Positions 1 to 5,362 of a stretch of DNA of 7,963 nt are shown here, piece after piece. A program made the position numbers and the translations under genes. Each line of letters opens with the position of its first letter. Position 1 is the first letter of the stretch. This DNA comes from an uncultured Clostridia bacterium (GTDB taxonomy: Bacteria > Bacillota > Clostridia > Christensenellales > CAG-138). The DNA is taken from positions 1 through 7,963 of the forward strand of contig CAMHDC010000047.1 in NCBI GenBank assembly GCA_946183765.1, read 5' to 3'. The notes beneath the pieces were generated by a model. It saw only the letters and a program-made list of their open reading frames with translations, did no database searches and was not told the origin of the DNA.

Positions 1-869
1 TCCACGCTGGGAAAGCTCCCCATTTCGATGCTGTCCAGCACCCGGATCACGTTCTCAATGCCGTCGGCCGCCAGATACCTGTCGTTCATCAGAGCAGAAC
101 CCTCTCCGCCGGAGGAGGCCCACCCAAGGCCGATCATGCCGGACTCAGAGGTGATCTTCGGCGTCCCCTTGGGCTTGATGGCGTTGAGGAGCTTGAAATA
201 CACCTCACTGATGGCCACCACGTAGTCCACGCAGGGGACTTCGTCCTCGCTGTCCCCGTTTTTGACCCAGCTGAACTTAGCCGGGCAGGGGCTGATGAAC
301 ACCGTCTTGATGTCCTCTTTCTTCAGCTCCGGATGCTTCTTCATGGCCTCTTCCTTGGCCATCCGGCCTGCGAGCTCGATGGGCGGCATCAGCGGCACGA
401 TATGGTCGATAAGGGACGGGAAGCGGATGGTGATGAGACGCACCACCACCGGGCATGCGGAGCTGATGGCCGGACGGGGGATATCCTTGCGCTTCATGTA
501 GCGCCGGGTGTACTCCGTGATGATCTCCGCGCAGCGGGAAACCTCGAACACGTCGTTGAAACCCATGTCGAGAAGCCCTTGGAGCACGTAATCCACGTCC
601 GTCACGTTGATGAACTGGCCGAAGAGCGAGGGCGCCGGAAGGGCGATCAGGTACTTGGAACGATCCAGATCCTCCAGGCTGTCGCAGATGGCCCGCTTGG
701 CCTTGTAGGGGCAAACGCGGATGCATTCGCCGCAGTCGATGCACTGGATGGCGTTGATCACGGCATGTCCGTCACGGATACGGATGGCTTCCGTAGGGCA
801 ACGCCTCAAACAATGGGTGCAGCCCTTGCATTTATCCAGATCCAGTGAAACGGAGTGCCTGTAGTCCAT
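1..869 (-). CDS. HydS-like sensory [FeFe]-hydrogenase domain protein, 3' end cut by window edge
   Basis: Partial gene: 289 codons are visible and no stop occurs before the left edge. The start ATG follows AGAGGAAA by a few bases. An N-terminal bacterial ferredoxin domain has two [4Fe-4S] motifs: C14-x2-C17-x2-C20-x3-C24 and C43-x2-C46-x2-C49-x3-C53. The beginning of the Fe-hydrogenase large-subunit domain follows. H-cluster motif L1 reads SSACP (136-140): the cluster-ligand Cys (C139) is kept, but the preceding proton-relay Cys of catalytic enzymes is Ala. Motif L2 reads SPCPAK (193-198), keeping Cys and Lys but with Ser for the usual Met. These changes are known from group C (HydS) sensory hydrogenases, whose C-terminus usually adds another Fe-S domain, a PAS domain and a signalling domain. 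That part and motif L3 lie outside the window. It is the fourth gene of the operon, 20 nt after the HATPase gene. Inferred role: cytoplasmic H2 or redox sensor. A diverged enzyme without output domains is the alternative. Confidence 0.88.
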   Translation of the reverse strand, partial: MDYRHSVSLDLDKCKGCTHCLRRCPTEAIRIRDGHAVINAIQCIDCGECIRVCPYKAKRAICDSLEDLDRSKYLIALPAPSLFGQFINVTDVDYVLQGLLDMGFNDVFEVSRCAEIITEYTRRYMKRKDIPRPAISSACPVVVRLITIRFPSLIDHIVPLMPPIELAGRMAKEEAMKKHPELKKEDIKTVFISPCPAKFSWVKNGDSEDEVPCVDYVVAISEVYFKLLNAIKPKGTPKITSESGMIGLGWASSGGEGSALMNDRYLAADGIENVIRVLDSIEMGSFPSV

Positions 870-889
870 GCTTTCCTCTTTCTTAGCGA

Positions 890-1318
890 TTACCTGTTCT
901 CAAATCCGAGTTCGATGGTCGTCCCCTGGCCCACAACACTGTCGATGCCGAAGGTATCGGAGTATCGTTTCATGTTGGGCAAGCCCATGCCGGCGCCGAA
1001 TCCCAAGGCGCGGATGTTGTCCGGCGCAGTAGAGTATCCTTCCTGCATGGCCTGTTCCACATCCTTGATGCCGGGGCCGGTGTCCTTCAATACGATCCGA
1101 ATGGTCTTGTCGTCCACATAGATATCGGCGTCGCCGCCGTTGGCGTGGATGACCATGTTGATCTCGCCCTCGTACATGGCGATGGAGACCCGCCGGATGG
1201 TTTCGGGAGAGCAGCCCAGCTGCCGAAGAAGGCGCTTCACCTTGACGGAGGCTTCTCCTGCGGAGGTGAAGTTCCCGCCGTCTACGTCGTAATGCACATG
1301 CAACGGTTCTGCGCTCAT
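890..1318 (-). CDS. RsbW/SpoIIAB-like ATP-binding protein (HATPase_c, anti-sigma-type kinase)
   Basis: A 142-residue single-domain GHKL ATPase, the usual size for anti-sigma-factor serine kinases of the RsbW/SpoIIAB type. Visible motifs are the N box (E50-G-E-I-N54 to H58-A59, with E50 at the catalytic-base position), the G1 box D79-T-G-P-G83, the G2 box G106-F-G-A-G-M-G-L-P-N115 and a GTT near 132-134. No sensor, membrane or His-phosphoacceptor segment is present, so it is not a complete two-component kinase. The chosen start (MSAEP) is 4 nt after the stop of the upstream gene and is preceded by AGGTGA; that AGGTGA includes the upstream stop codon, which suggests translational coupling. A start 16 codons further upstream is open but would overlap the previous gene. 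Stand-alone HATPases of this kind commonly sit next to HydS-type genes. Known family role: binding or phosphorylating a partner such as a sigma factor or STAS protein. No such partner is visible here, so the target is unknown. Confidence 0.85.
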   Translation of the reverse strand: MSAEPLHVHYDVDGGNFTSAGEASVKVKRLLRQLGCSPETIRRVSIAMYEGEINMVIHANGGDADIYVDDKTIRIVLKDTGPGIKDVEQAMQEGYSTAPDNIRALGFGAGMGLPNMKRYSDTFGIDSVVGQGTTIELGFENR

Positions 1319-1322
1319 GGGA

Positions 1323-1661
1323 TCACCTGTGCAGGCCCGCTTCGTACAGCCTCCCGCTCGCCTCATACATGGTGAGGGCGGTGGCCAAAACGGCGATATG
1401 GCTCAATTTCGCGAGCGCAACCACTTCCTCCGCAGGCTCCTTGCCCCGGACGAAAAGGATGCAGCTCATGTCCAGCATCAGTGCGGTACGCACGGCCTGG
1501 GGGTTGTTGAGTCCCGTGAGGAGGAGCGCCTGATCCTGCGCGTAGGCAAGGACGTCGCTCATCATGTCGCTGCTGAACGCGGAATCGATATCCTCGTCCA
1601 GCATCTCCTCTCCCGTATATACCTTTGCACCGACCAAGCGGGCGACTTCTTCTAATCTCAT
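1323..1661 (-). CDS. DRTGG-type domain protein, stand-alone
   Basis: A 112-residue cytoplasmic protein made of one alpha/beta domain. It resembles the stand-alone DRTGG proteins found in clostridial hydrogenase-sensor operons. Supporting features are the N-terminal LEEVARLVGAKVYTGEE segment, the central SDMMSDVLAYA, an ILFVRGKEP strand-turn, and a C-terminal MYEASGRLYEAGL helix. The name-giving DRTGG stretch is not conserved: the matching place reads DIDSA just before FSSDMMSDVL. DRTGG domains occur next to CBS domains and in phosphotransacetylase, probably as ligand-sensing modules, but no biochemical function is established for the free-standing form. The gene lies 7 nt after the NuoE-like gene and 4 nt before the HATPase gene, so the three are surely co-transcribed. 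No clear ribosome binding site precedes the ATG (only AGAG, 10 nt away, reaching into the upstream stop codon), which points to coupled translation. Confidence 0.78.
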   Translation of the reverse strand: MRLEEVARLVGAKVYTGEEMLDEDIDSAFSSDMMSDVLAYAQDQALLLTGLNNPQAVRTALMLDMSCILFVRGKEPAEEVVALAKLSHIAVLATALTMYEASGRLYEAGLHR

Positions 1662-1668
1662 AGGAGTG

Positions 1669-2169
1669 TTACTCTGCGCGTACCTTATCGATGATGCCCT
1701 TCACATCGGCGGGGACCAGACGGCCGTACACCTGATCGTCGATCATCATGACCGGGGCAAGGCCGCAGCAACCCAGGCAGCGTGCCGCTTCCAGGGTGAA
1801 CATGCCGTCGGGCGTGGTATGACCGGAGGTTACGCCCAGGAGCTTCACCAGCTCATCCAGGATATCCTGGGAGCCTTTCACGTAGCATGCGGTACCAAGG
1901 CATACACGGATAAGATGCTTTCCCTTGGGCTCCAGGCTGAACCAGGCATAGAAGGTGGAAACACCATAGACCTGTTCGAGGGAGCAGCCCAGCCCCTCGG
2001 CGATCATCGTCTGCACCTCTATGGGCAGATACCCATAGATATCCTGCGCTTGCTGCATCACGGGCATCAGTGCGCCGGGCTTACCCTTGTGATCCGCAAT
2101 GACCTTTTCGAGCGCAGCTTTCTGCTCGGCCGTGCCAGTGAATGGGATCGTGGTTTTCGTACTAGTCAT
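1669..2169 (-). CDS. nuoE: NuoE-like thioredoxin-fold [2Fe-2S] protein (24 kDa NADH dehydrogenase subunit type)
   Basis: A 166-residue protein with the two-part layout of the NuoE/HydC family: an N-terminal helical region (about 14-75, including the family-typical PGALMPVMQQAQDIYGYLP) and a thioredoxin-like [2Fe-2S] domain. The four cluster ligands are in place: C90-x4-C95 and C131-x3-C135, in VCLGTACYVKGS and CLGCCGLAPV. In complex I and NAD-linked bifurcating hydrogenases this subunit relays electrons beside the flavin subunit NuoF/HydB. Here it is the first gene of an operon that continues with DRTGG, HATPase and sensory hydrogenase genes, and no NuoF is visible. It may therefore serve the sensor, or partner a NuoF/HydA encoded downstream or elsewhere. 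The start at 2169 is chosen because AAGGAGG lies 6 nt upstream. An in-frame ATG at 2175 abuts the ribosome binding site directly and is unlikely to be used. Confidence 0.92.
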   Translation of the reverse strand: MTSTKTTIPFTGTAEQKAALEKVIADHKGKPGALMPVMQQAQDIYGYLPIEVQTMIAEGLGCSLEQVYGVSTFYAWFSLEPKGKHLIRVCLGTACYVKGSQDILDELVKLLGVTSGHTTPDGMFTLEAARCLGCCGLAPVMMIDDQVYGRLVPADVKGIIDKVRAE

Positions 2170-2175
2170 ACACAT

Positions 2176-2182
2176 CCTCCTT
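2176..2182 (-). promoter_or_regulatory. Ribosome binding site of the NuoE-like gene
   Basis: The minus strand reads AAGGAGG here, a near-perfect match to the anti-Shine-Dalgarno. It directly touches one ATG (2175-2173) and is 6 nt from a second in-frame ATG (2169-2167). The spacing decides for the second one. Confidence 0.85.
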
Positions 2183-2253
2183 TTAGTATTGATTCGGACT
2201 TTCCTACAACAGAAACAACAGCCTTGTGTGAAAAGGCATACTGTTACGTTCGT

Positions 2254-2282
2254 ATTCTACCACACATAATTTGTCTTGCCAA
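2254..2282 (-). promoter_or_regulatory. Sigma-A type promoter of the NuoE/DRTGG/HATPase/HydS operon
   Basis: On the minus strand a -35 box TTGGCA (2282-2277) and a -10 box TAGAAT (2259-2254) are separated by exactly 17 nt, each with 5 of 6 consensus bases. The predicted start of transcription is near 2247, giving a leader of about 78 nt before the NuoE-like ATG. The leader contains a small GCCTT-N7-AAGGC hairpin (2221-2237) of no obvious function. No transcription data support the call beyond the sequence match. Confidence 0.72.
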
Positions 2283-2286
2283 TAGA

Positions 2287-2300
2287 TTAGCATTTGCTAA
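2287..2300. promoter_or_regulatory. Perfect 14-bp palindrome upstream of the hydrogenase-sensor promoter (possible operator)
   Basis: TTAGCA-TT-TGCTAA is a perfect inverted repeat with 6-bp arms. It lies 4 bp upstream of the -35 box of the minus-strand operon and is centred about 46 bp before the predicted transcription start. The size and the two-half-site spacing resemble sites of dimeric regulators of the CRP/FNR kind, but the bases are not an FNR or Rex consensus. A short palindrome like this can arise by chance in a 260-bp intergenic region. Confidence 0.4.
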
Positions 2301-2369
2301 CTGACGTATTTGAATGGGAAATTCTACACGGATTTCAAAATAAAATATGAAAATGGACGGATTTGGGTC

Positions 2370-2398
2370 TTTAAAAATGTCAAAAGGTGGAGTATACT
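2370..2398 (+). promoter_or_regulatory. Promoter of the SH3-domain gene
   Basis: The -10 box TATACT (2393-2398) lies 17 nt downstream of TTTAAA (2370-2375), a 4-of-6 match to the -35 consensus. The predicted start of transcription is about 2405, 32 nt before the ATG. The stretch 2283-2400 is AT-rich and non-coding and separates two divergent units. Confidence 0.55.
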
Positions 2399-2436
2399 AA
2401 TGTAGAACTATTATATGCAAGAGAGGATGGTTGTTT

Positions 2437-3246
2437 ATGGCGAAACGCAAAAAGCTGATCATCACCCGCGAGGGCTATCTGTTTTTAGCAGCTGTCGGCG
2501 TGTTGCTTCTGGCGCTCATCATCATCGCCGTCGCCACGAAAGGATTCGGTGCATGCAATAAGGAAGCCCAAACGGAGACCAACATCCCCGCTGCTTCCGA
2601 ATACCATCCCGCTCCGACGGCTACGCCCAAGCCCACGCCCGAAGAACAGGAACCCTCGAACGTAGAGACCCCTGCCCCCGATACGCCGGACCCGGGCGCG
2701 ACCAGTTCGCCTGCCCCTACCGTTCCTCTTACTGACGATCCCAACGCCCTTACGGAGCCCACGGCCGAGATGATCGCCGGTGCAGCGGAAGGTAAGCTGA
2801 CAAAGAGCGGTGTGAATATGCGGCAAGGCCCCAGCACCAACACCACCATCATTGCCACGGGCTTAAAGAGCGGCACCAAGCTGACCGTGTACGCTGAGGA
2901 CGGCGAATTCTATTTCCTGCAGGTGGTCGAAACAAAGAAATACGGCTACATCGCTAAGAAATTTGTGAAGCTTCTCTCTGCCTTGGGCGAGACCTCAACC
3001 GGCAGCGACCAGCCGGAAGGGACCGTGCGCGGCACCATCTCCTCCAGTAACCTGGCTCTGCGTGAGGGGCCCGGCGTGACCAACAAATCCCTGGGGCAGT
3101 ACTATGAAGGAAAGTTGGTCTACATCTACCATCAGGAAGGAGACTATTACTACGTGCTGGTGGCGGGGACCGACGTGAAGGGTTATATGTCCGCCCAGTT
3201 CATCAAGGTGGAGGAGGGCAAGACCGTGCCCAAGAAGGATTCCTGA
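2437..3246 (+). CDS. Membrane-anchored protein with two bacterial SH3 domains
   Basis: A 269-residue protein. A basic N-terminus (MAKRKK) precedes one strongly hydrophobic segment (about 14-34) that should act as an uncleaved signal anchor. A Pro/Thr/Glu-rich tether follows (about 50-105). Two SH3b-type repeats come next: about 118-180 (motifs VNMRQGPS, VYAEDGEFYFLQV, YGYIAKKFV) and about 194-259 (LALREGPG, IYHQEGDYYYVLV, KGYMSAQFIKV). Bacterial SH3 domains in this arrangement are generally extracytoplasmic and bind peptidoglycan or surface peptides. No catalytic domain is present, so the protein is probably a wall-binding or scaffold protein; its ligand cannot be told from sequence. C40, just after the membrane segment, is not in a good lipobox. 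The ATG at 2437 has GAGAGG 10 nt upstream; a TTG at 2431 in the same frame (4 nt from GAGAGG) is an alternative start adding two residues. The gene appears monocistronic, with its own promoter and terminator. Confidence 0.9.
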   Translation: MAKRKKLIITREGYLFLAAVGVLLLALIIIAVATKGFGACNKEAQTETNIPAASEYHPAPTATPKPTPEEQEPSNVETPAPDTPDPGATSSPAPTVPLTDDPNALTEPTAEMIAGAAEGKLTKSGVNMRQGPSTNTTIIATGLKSGTKLTVYAEDGEFYFLQVVETKKYGYIAKKFVKLLSALGETSTGSDQPEGTVRGTISSSNLALREGPGVTNKSLGQYYEGKLVYIYHQEGDYYYVLVAGTDVKGYMSAQFIKVEEGKTVPKKDS

Positions 3247-3264
3247 TTCGGCTTGTTCAAATGC

Positions 3265-3300
3265 AACAGACCCCCTTGCGTGCAAGGAGGTCTGTTTTTT
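3265..3300 (+). terminator. Intrinsic terminator after the SH3-domain gene
   Basis: A 14-bp stem with one C-A mismatch (arms 3265-3278 and 3283-3296), a CGTG loop and a run of six T (3295-3300). It starts 19 nt after the SH3 gene stop. The T run also forms part of the stop codon region of the convergent TtcA-family gene. On the minus strand no comparable T run follows the hairpin, so it is probably efficient only for the plus strand. Confidence 0.9.
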
Positions 3301-4099
3301 ACTCTTCCTCTTCCCCGTCCCGAGGTGCCGGAACGTTCTTCTCCGTAACGGGGCCTTCGAACAGGGGATGATCGTATCGGAGCCGCATCCGGTCCCACAG
3401 ACCGTATTTCTCCGTGTTGGCTATGGCATGAATCATCTTCTCCTCCACGTCCGGAACGATAGTGGACAGATGCTTTATCAGCTCCTTCGCCTCCTCCCGC
3501 TTCGTATGCCCGGCCGCGGGGCAGTTAGCCTTCTGGACGGGCAGCGCTCGCTGACGGGCCACAGACAGGGCGTATTTTTCCGGCAGGAACACCAGCGGCC
3601 GAATGACGGTAACGTCGGATCGGGAAAGATAGGTCACCGGCGCGAAGGTGTTCACCCGTCCCTCGTACAACAGGCTCATGAAGAACGTCTCGATCACGTC
3701 CTCCCGGTTATGTCCCAAGGCCACCTTGTTGCATCCCCTATCCCTGGCGGCGTTGTTGAGGGCGCCCCGACGGAGTTTGGCGCATAGAGCGCAGGGGCTC
3801 TTTTCCTGGCGGATATTGAAGACCACGTCCCCGATATCGGTCTTTATCAGGGAATAGTCCATGCCGATGCGTTCTGCGAAGTCGACGACAGCAGACCAGT
3901 CCTGTTCGACGATGCCCAGATCCAGGCTGACAGCGCATACATCGAATTCAGTTCTGGAAAAGCGTTGATACAGCTTCAGAGCCTCCATCAACAGCAGGGA
4001 ATCCTTGCCCCCTGAAACACCGATACACACTTTATCGCCGTTCTCGAACAGATGATACCGCTCGTCCGCCCGTCGAATGCTGCCCAATACCCGTTTCAT
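3299..4099 (-). CDS. ttcA: TtcA-family tRNA 2-thiocytidine biosynthesis protein (PP-loop ATPase)
   Basis: A 266-residue cytoplasmic protein. The PP-loop ATP-pyrophosphatase motif SGGKDS (29-34) is intact. It is followed by a CxxC (C103-A-L-C106) in SPCALCAKLRRGAL, then ALGHNREDVIETFFMSLLYEG (127-147), VIRPL (165-169) and a third Cys at 193 (NCPAAGHTKR). Three Cys at these places fit the three-Cys [4Fe-4S] site of TtcA, which adenylates C32 of tRNA and replaces its oxygen by sulfur. The close relative TilS (lysidine synthase) lacks this Cys set, and TtuA has extra zinc fingers not seen here. The C-terminus ends in an acidic GEEEE tail. The start is supported by AAGGA 8 nt upstream and a good promoter. 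The gene stands alone, convergent with the SH3 gene and divergent from the NAGPA gene. The family is clear, but the exact tRNA position modified in this organism is inferred. Confidence 0.87.
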   Translation of the reverse strand: MKRVLGSIRRADERYHLFENGDKVCIGVSGGKDSLLLMEALKLYQRFSRTEFDVCAVSLDLGIVEQDWSAVVDFAERIGMDYSLIKTDIGDVVFNIRQEKSPCALCAKLRRGALNNAARDRGCNKVALGHNREDVIETFFMSLLYEGRVNTFAPVTYLSRSDVTVIRPLVFLPEKYALSVARQRALPVQKANCPAAGHTKREEAKELIKHLSTIVPDVEEKMIHAIANTEKYGLWDRMRLRYDHPLFEGPVTEKNVPAPRDGEEEE

Positions 4100-4127
4100 A
4101 TTGTTCGTCCTTCTTTTCGATTTTTAA

Positions 4128-4156
4128 AGTATACACGCTCAGAATCCGGCTGTAAA
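4128..4156 (-). promoter_or_regulatory. Promoter of the TtcA-family gene
   Basis: The minus strand has TTTACA (4156-4151), a 17-nt spacer and TATACT (4133-4128), each with 5 of 6 consensus bases. Transcription should start near 4121, about 22 nt before the ATG. Confidence 0.72.
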
Positions 4157-4221
4157 GGAAAACTGCAGGATGTTATCAATTTGTCAATTTTTCTCTTATC
4201 CCTGCATTTTTCTGCGAAGCA

Positions 4222-4230
4222 TGGTATACT
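4222..4230 (+). promoter_or_regulatory. Extended -10 promoter of the NAGPA-rmuC unit
   Basis: TGG-TATACT (4222-4230) fits an extended -10 element (TGn followed by a 5-of-6 -10 box). No good -35 box lies 16-18 nt upstream, which is usual for extended -10 promoters. The predicted start near 4237 gives a short leader into the AAAGGAGG ribosome binding site at 4250-4257. The region between the two divergent promoters (4157-4221) also has TCAATTT twice, at 4176-4182 and 4184-4190. Confidence 0.5.
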
Positions 4231-4264
4231 ATGAAATCAAACGATGAGGAAAGGAGGCAGCGGC

Positions 4265-5326
4265 ATGAAGGTGTTTATCGCCGCATCGCGAAAGCACGGA
4301 CCGATCCTTATTTTATGCCTTCTGCTGGCTATTTTGGCCGCTTGCGCCGCCTTCCTGATCCGATGGCAGCGTTTGAAAGCAGCATCCGCTGCCTCCACGC
4401 CGGTCTCTGTTCAAGCTGTCCAGAAGAGGTCATACGTCTCGAAGTTCACGCAGACGCCTGTTCCCACCCTGCCTTCCCCGTATCTCTGCACCCCCGCCCC
4501 CACCGCCGTGCCTGCGGCTGAATCCTCGCCCGCTCCTACCCCTGCCGGATTGCTTGGCGGCAAATACGCCTGGCGGTTTTCGGCGGAGGAGGTACTGACC
4601 GATCACTCTTATTCCGACCCGTCCATCTCGATCTCCTGGGATGCGTATCGGGATGAAATCAATTACGATAGGCCGGTGACTTTCTATATAGCCGACGTGC
4701 TCGTCCAAAATGTATCTTCCCTTTCTACCGCCTTCGCCAACGGTCAATACACACAAGGCGGAGTCAGAGCCATGGAATCCATCGCGAAGAACAGCAACTG
4801 TATCGTGGCCATCTCCGGTGATTTTGCGCGCTGGCACGAGAACGGTCTCATCGTCCGGAACGGCGAAGTGTTTCGCAATCAGCGGTTCACCTCGGATCTG
4901 TGCGTGCTGTACGCGGACGGGTCCATGGAAACGTATGAACCCGGGACCATTTCCAATCAGGATATCCTGGATAAGGGGCCCTGGCAAAGCTGGCATTTCG
5001 GACCGGAGCTGCTGAATCACGAAGGACGTCCGAAAACCAGGTTCAACACAGCCGTGTGGGGCCGCAATCCCCGTTCCGTCATCGGTTACTATGAGCCGGG
5101 GCATTACTGCCTCGTTGTGGTGGACGGACGGCAGGGCAACTATTCCAGCGGTCTGAACATACAGGAACTGAGTGAACTGATGTGCGCGCTTGGCTGTGTT
5201 CGCGCCTACAATTTGGACGGCGGCGCCACCGCTCACATGACCTGGGGCAGCAAAGTCATCAACTCACCCAGCAAGGACCGCAAGGTCCATGACGTGATTT
5301 GCGTCTGCTTCCCCTCAAAAGGATAA
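4265..5326 (+). CDS. Membrane-anchored NAGPA-family phosphodiester glycosidase domain protein
   Basis: A 353-residue protein. One N-terminal hydrophobic segment (about 13-33) forms a signal anchor, followed by a Pro/Ala/Thr-rich tether (about 62-95). The C-terminal domain (about 105-350) matches the NAGPA (phosphodiester glycosidase, exopolysaccharide-associated) family. Landmarks are YIADVLVQN (141-149), VAISGDF (181-187), a NPRSVIGYYEPG strand (268-279), VVVDGRQGNYSSGLNIQEL (284-302) and NLDGGATAHM (316-325). Family members such as the human uncovering enzyme and bacterial YngK-like proteins cleave phosphodiester-linked sugars; the substrate here is unknown but is likely a cell-surface or extracellular glycan. 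The start is fixed by AAAGGAGG 7 nt upstream of ATG 4265; an ATG at 4244 precedes that site and is not used. RmuC follows 36 nt later with no terminator between, so they are probably co-transcribed. The many Cys (about nine) may reflect an anaerobic habitat. Confidence 0.88.
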   Translation: MKVFIAASRKHGPILILCLLLAILAACAAFLIRWQRLKAASAASTPVSVQAVQKRSYVSKFTQTPVPTLPSPYLCTPAPTAVPAAESSPAPTPAGLLGGKYAWRFSAEEVLTDHSYSDPSISISWDAYRDEINYDRPVTFYIADVLVQNVSSLSTAFANGQYTQGGVRAMESIAKNSNCIVAISGDFARWHENGLIVRNGEVFRNQRFTSDLCVLYADGSMETYEPGTISNQDILDKGPWQSWHFGPELLNHEGRPKTRFNTAVWGRNPRSVIGYYEPGHYCLVVVDGRQGNYSSGLNIQELSELMCALGCVRAYNLDGGATAHMTWGSKVINSPSKDRKVHDVICVCFPSKG

Positions 5327-5362
5327 TAAATATCCGAAACAGTCTTTTATGGAGGCACATCC

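Noticed and set aside
277..744. A 155-codon frame on the minus strand, overlapping the hydrogenase-domain gene
   Set aside because: It is the wrong frame of the same strand. The frame starting at 869 carries both ferredoxin motifs and the H-cluster motifs.
2221..2237. Small hairpin GCCTT-N7-AAGGC in the leader of the redox-sensor operon, considered as a riboswitch or attenuator
   Set aside because: A 5-bp stem with no T run and no conserved riboswitch core is too weak to support such a call.
1564..2304. A 246-codon open frame on the plus strand
   Set aside because: It lies antisense across the NuoE-like gene and part of the DRTGG gene, which have clear family motifs, ribosome binding sites and a promoter. 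The plus-frame translation shows no recognisable domain.
2328..2364. Direct repeat ACGGATTT (2328-2335 and 2357-2364) upstream of the SH3 gene promoter
   Set aside because: Eight-base repeats are expected by chance in a region of this size, and the copies have no clear placement relative to the -35 box.
2176..2436. Search for a Rex or classical FNR box in the divergent region beside hydrogenase-related genes
   Set aside because: No TTGTGAA-N-TTCACAA-like or TTGAT-N4-ATCAA sequence was found. Only the different palindrome at 2287-2300 remains, listed as uncertain.
2551..2556. Lipoprotein processing at C40 of the SH3 protein
   Set aside because: The residues before the Cys (GFGA) do not form a lipobox, and the Cys lies about six residues beyond the hydrophobic segment. 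A signal anchor fits better.
4430..5236. A 268-codon open frame on the minus strand
   Set aside because: It is the antisense shadow of the NAGPA-family gene, with a Gly/Arg-rich, low-complexity translation at its C-terminal end and no ribosome binding site.
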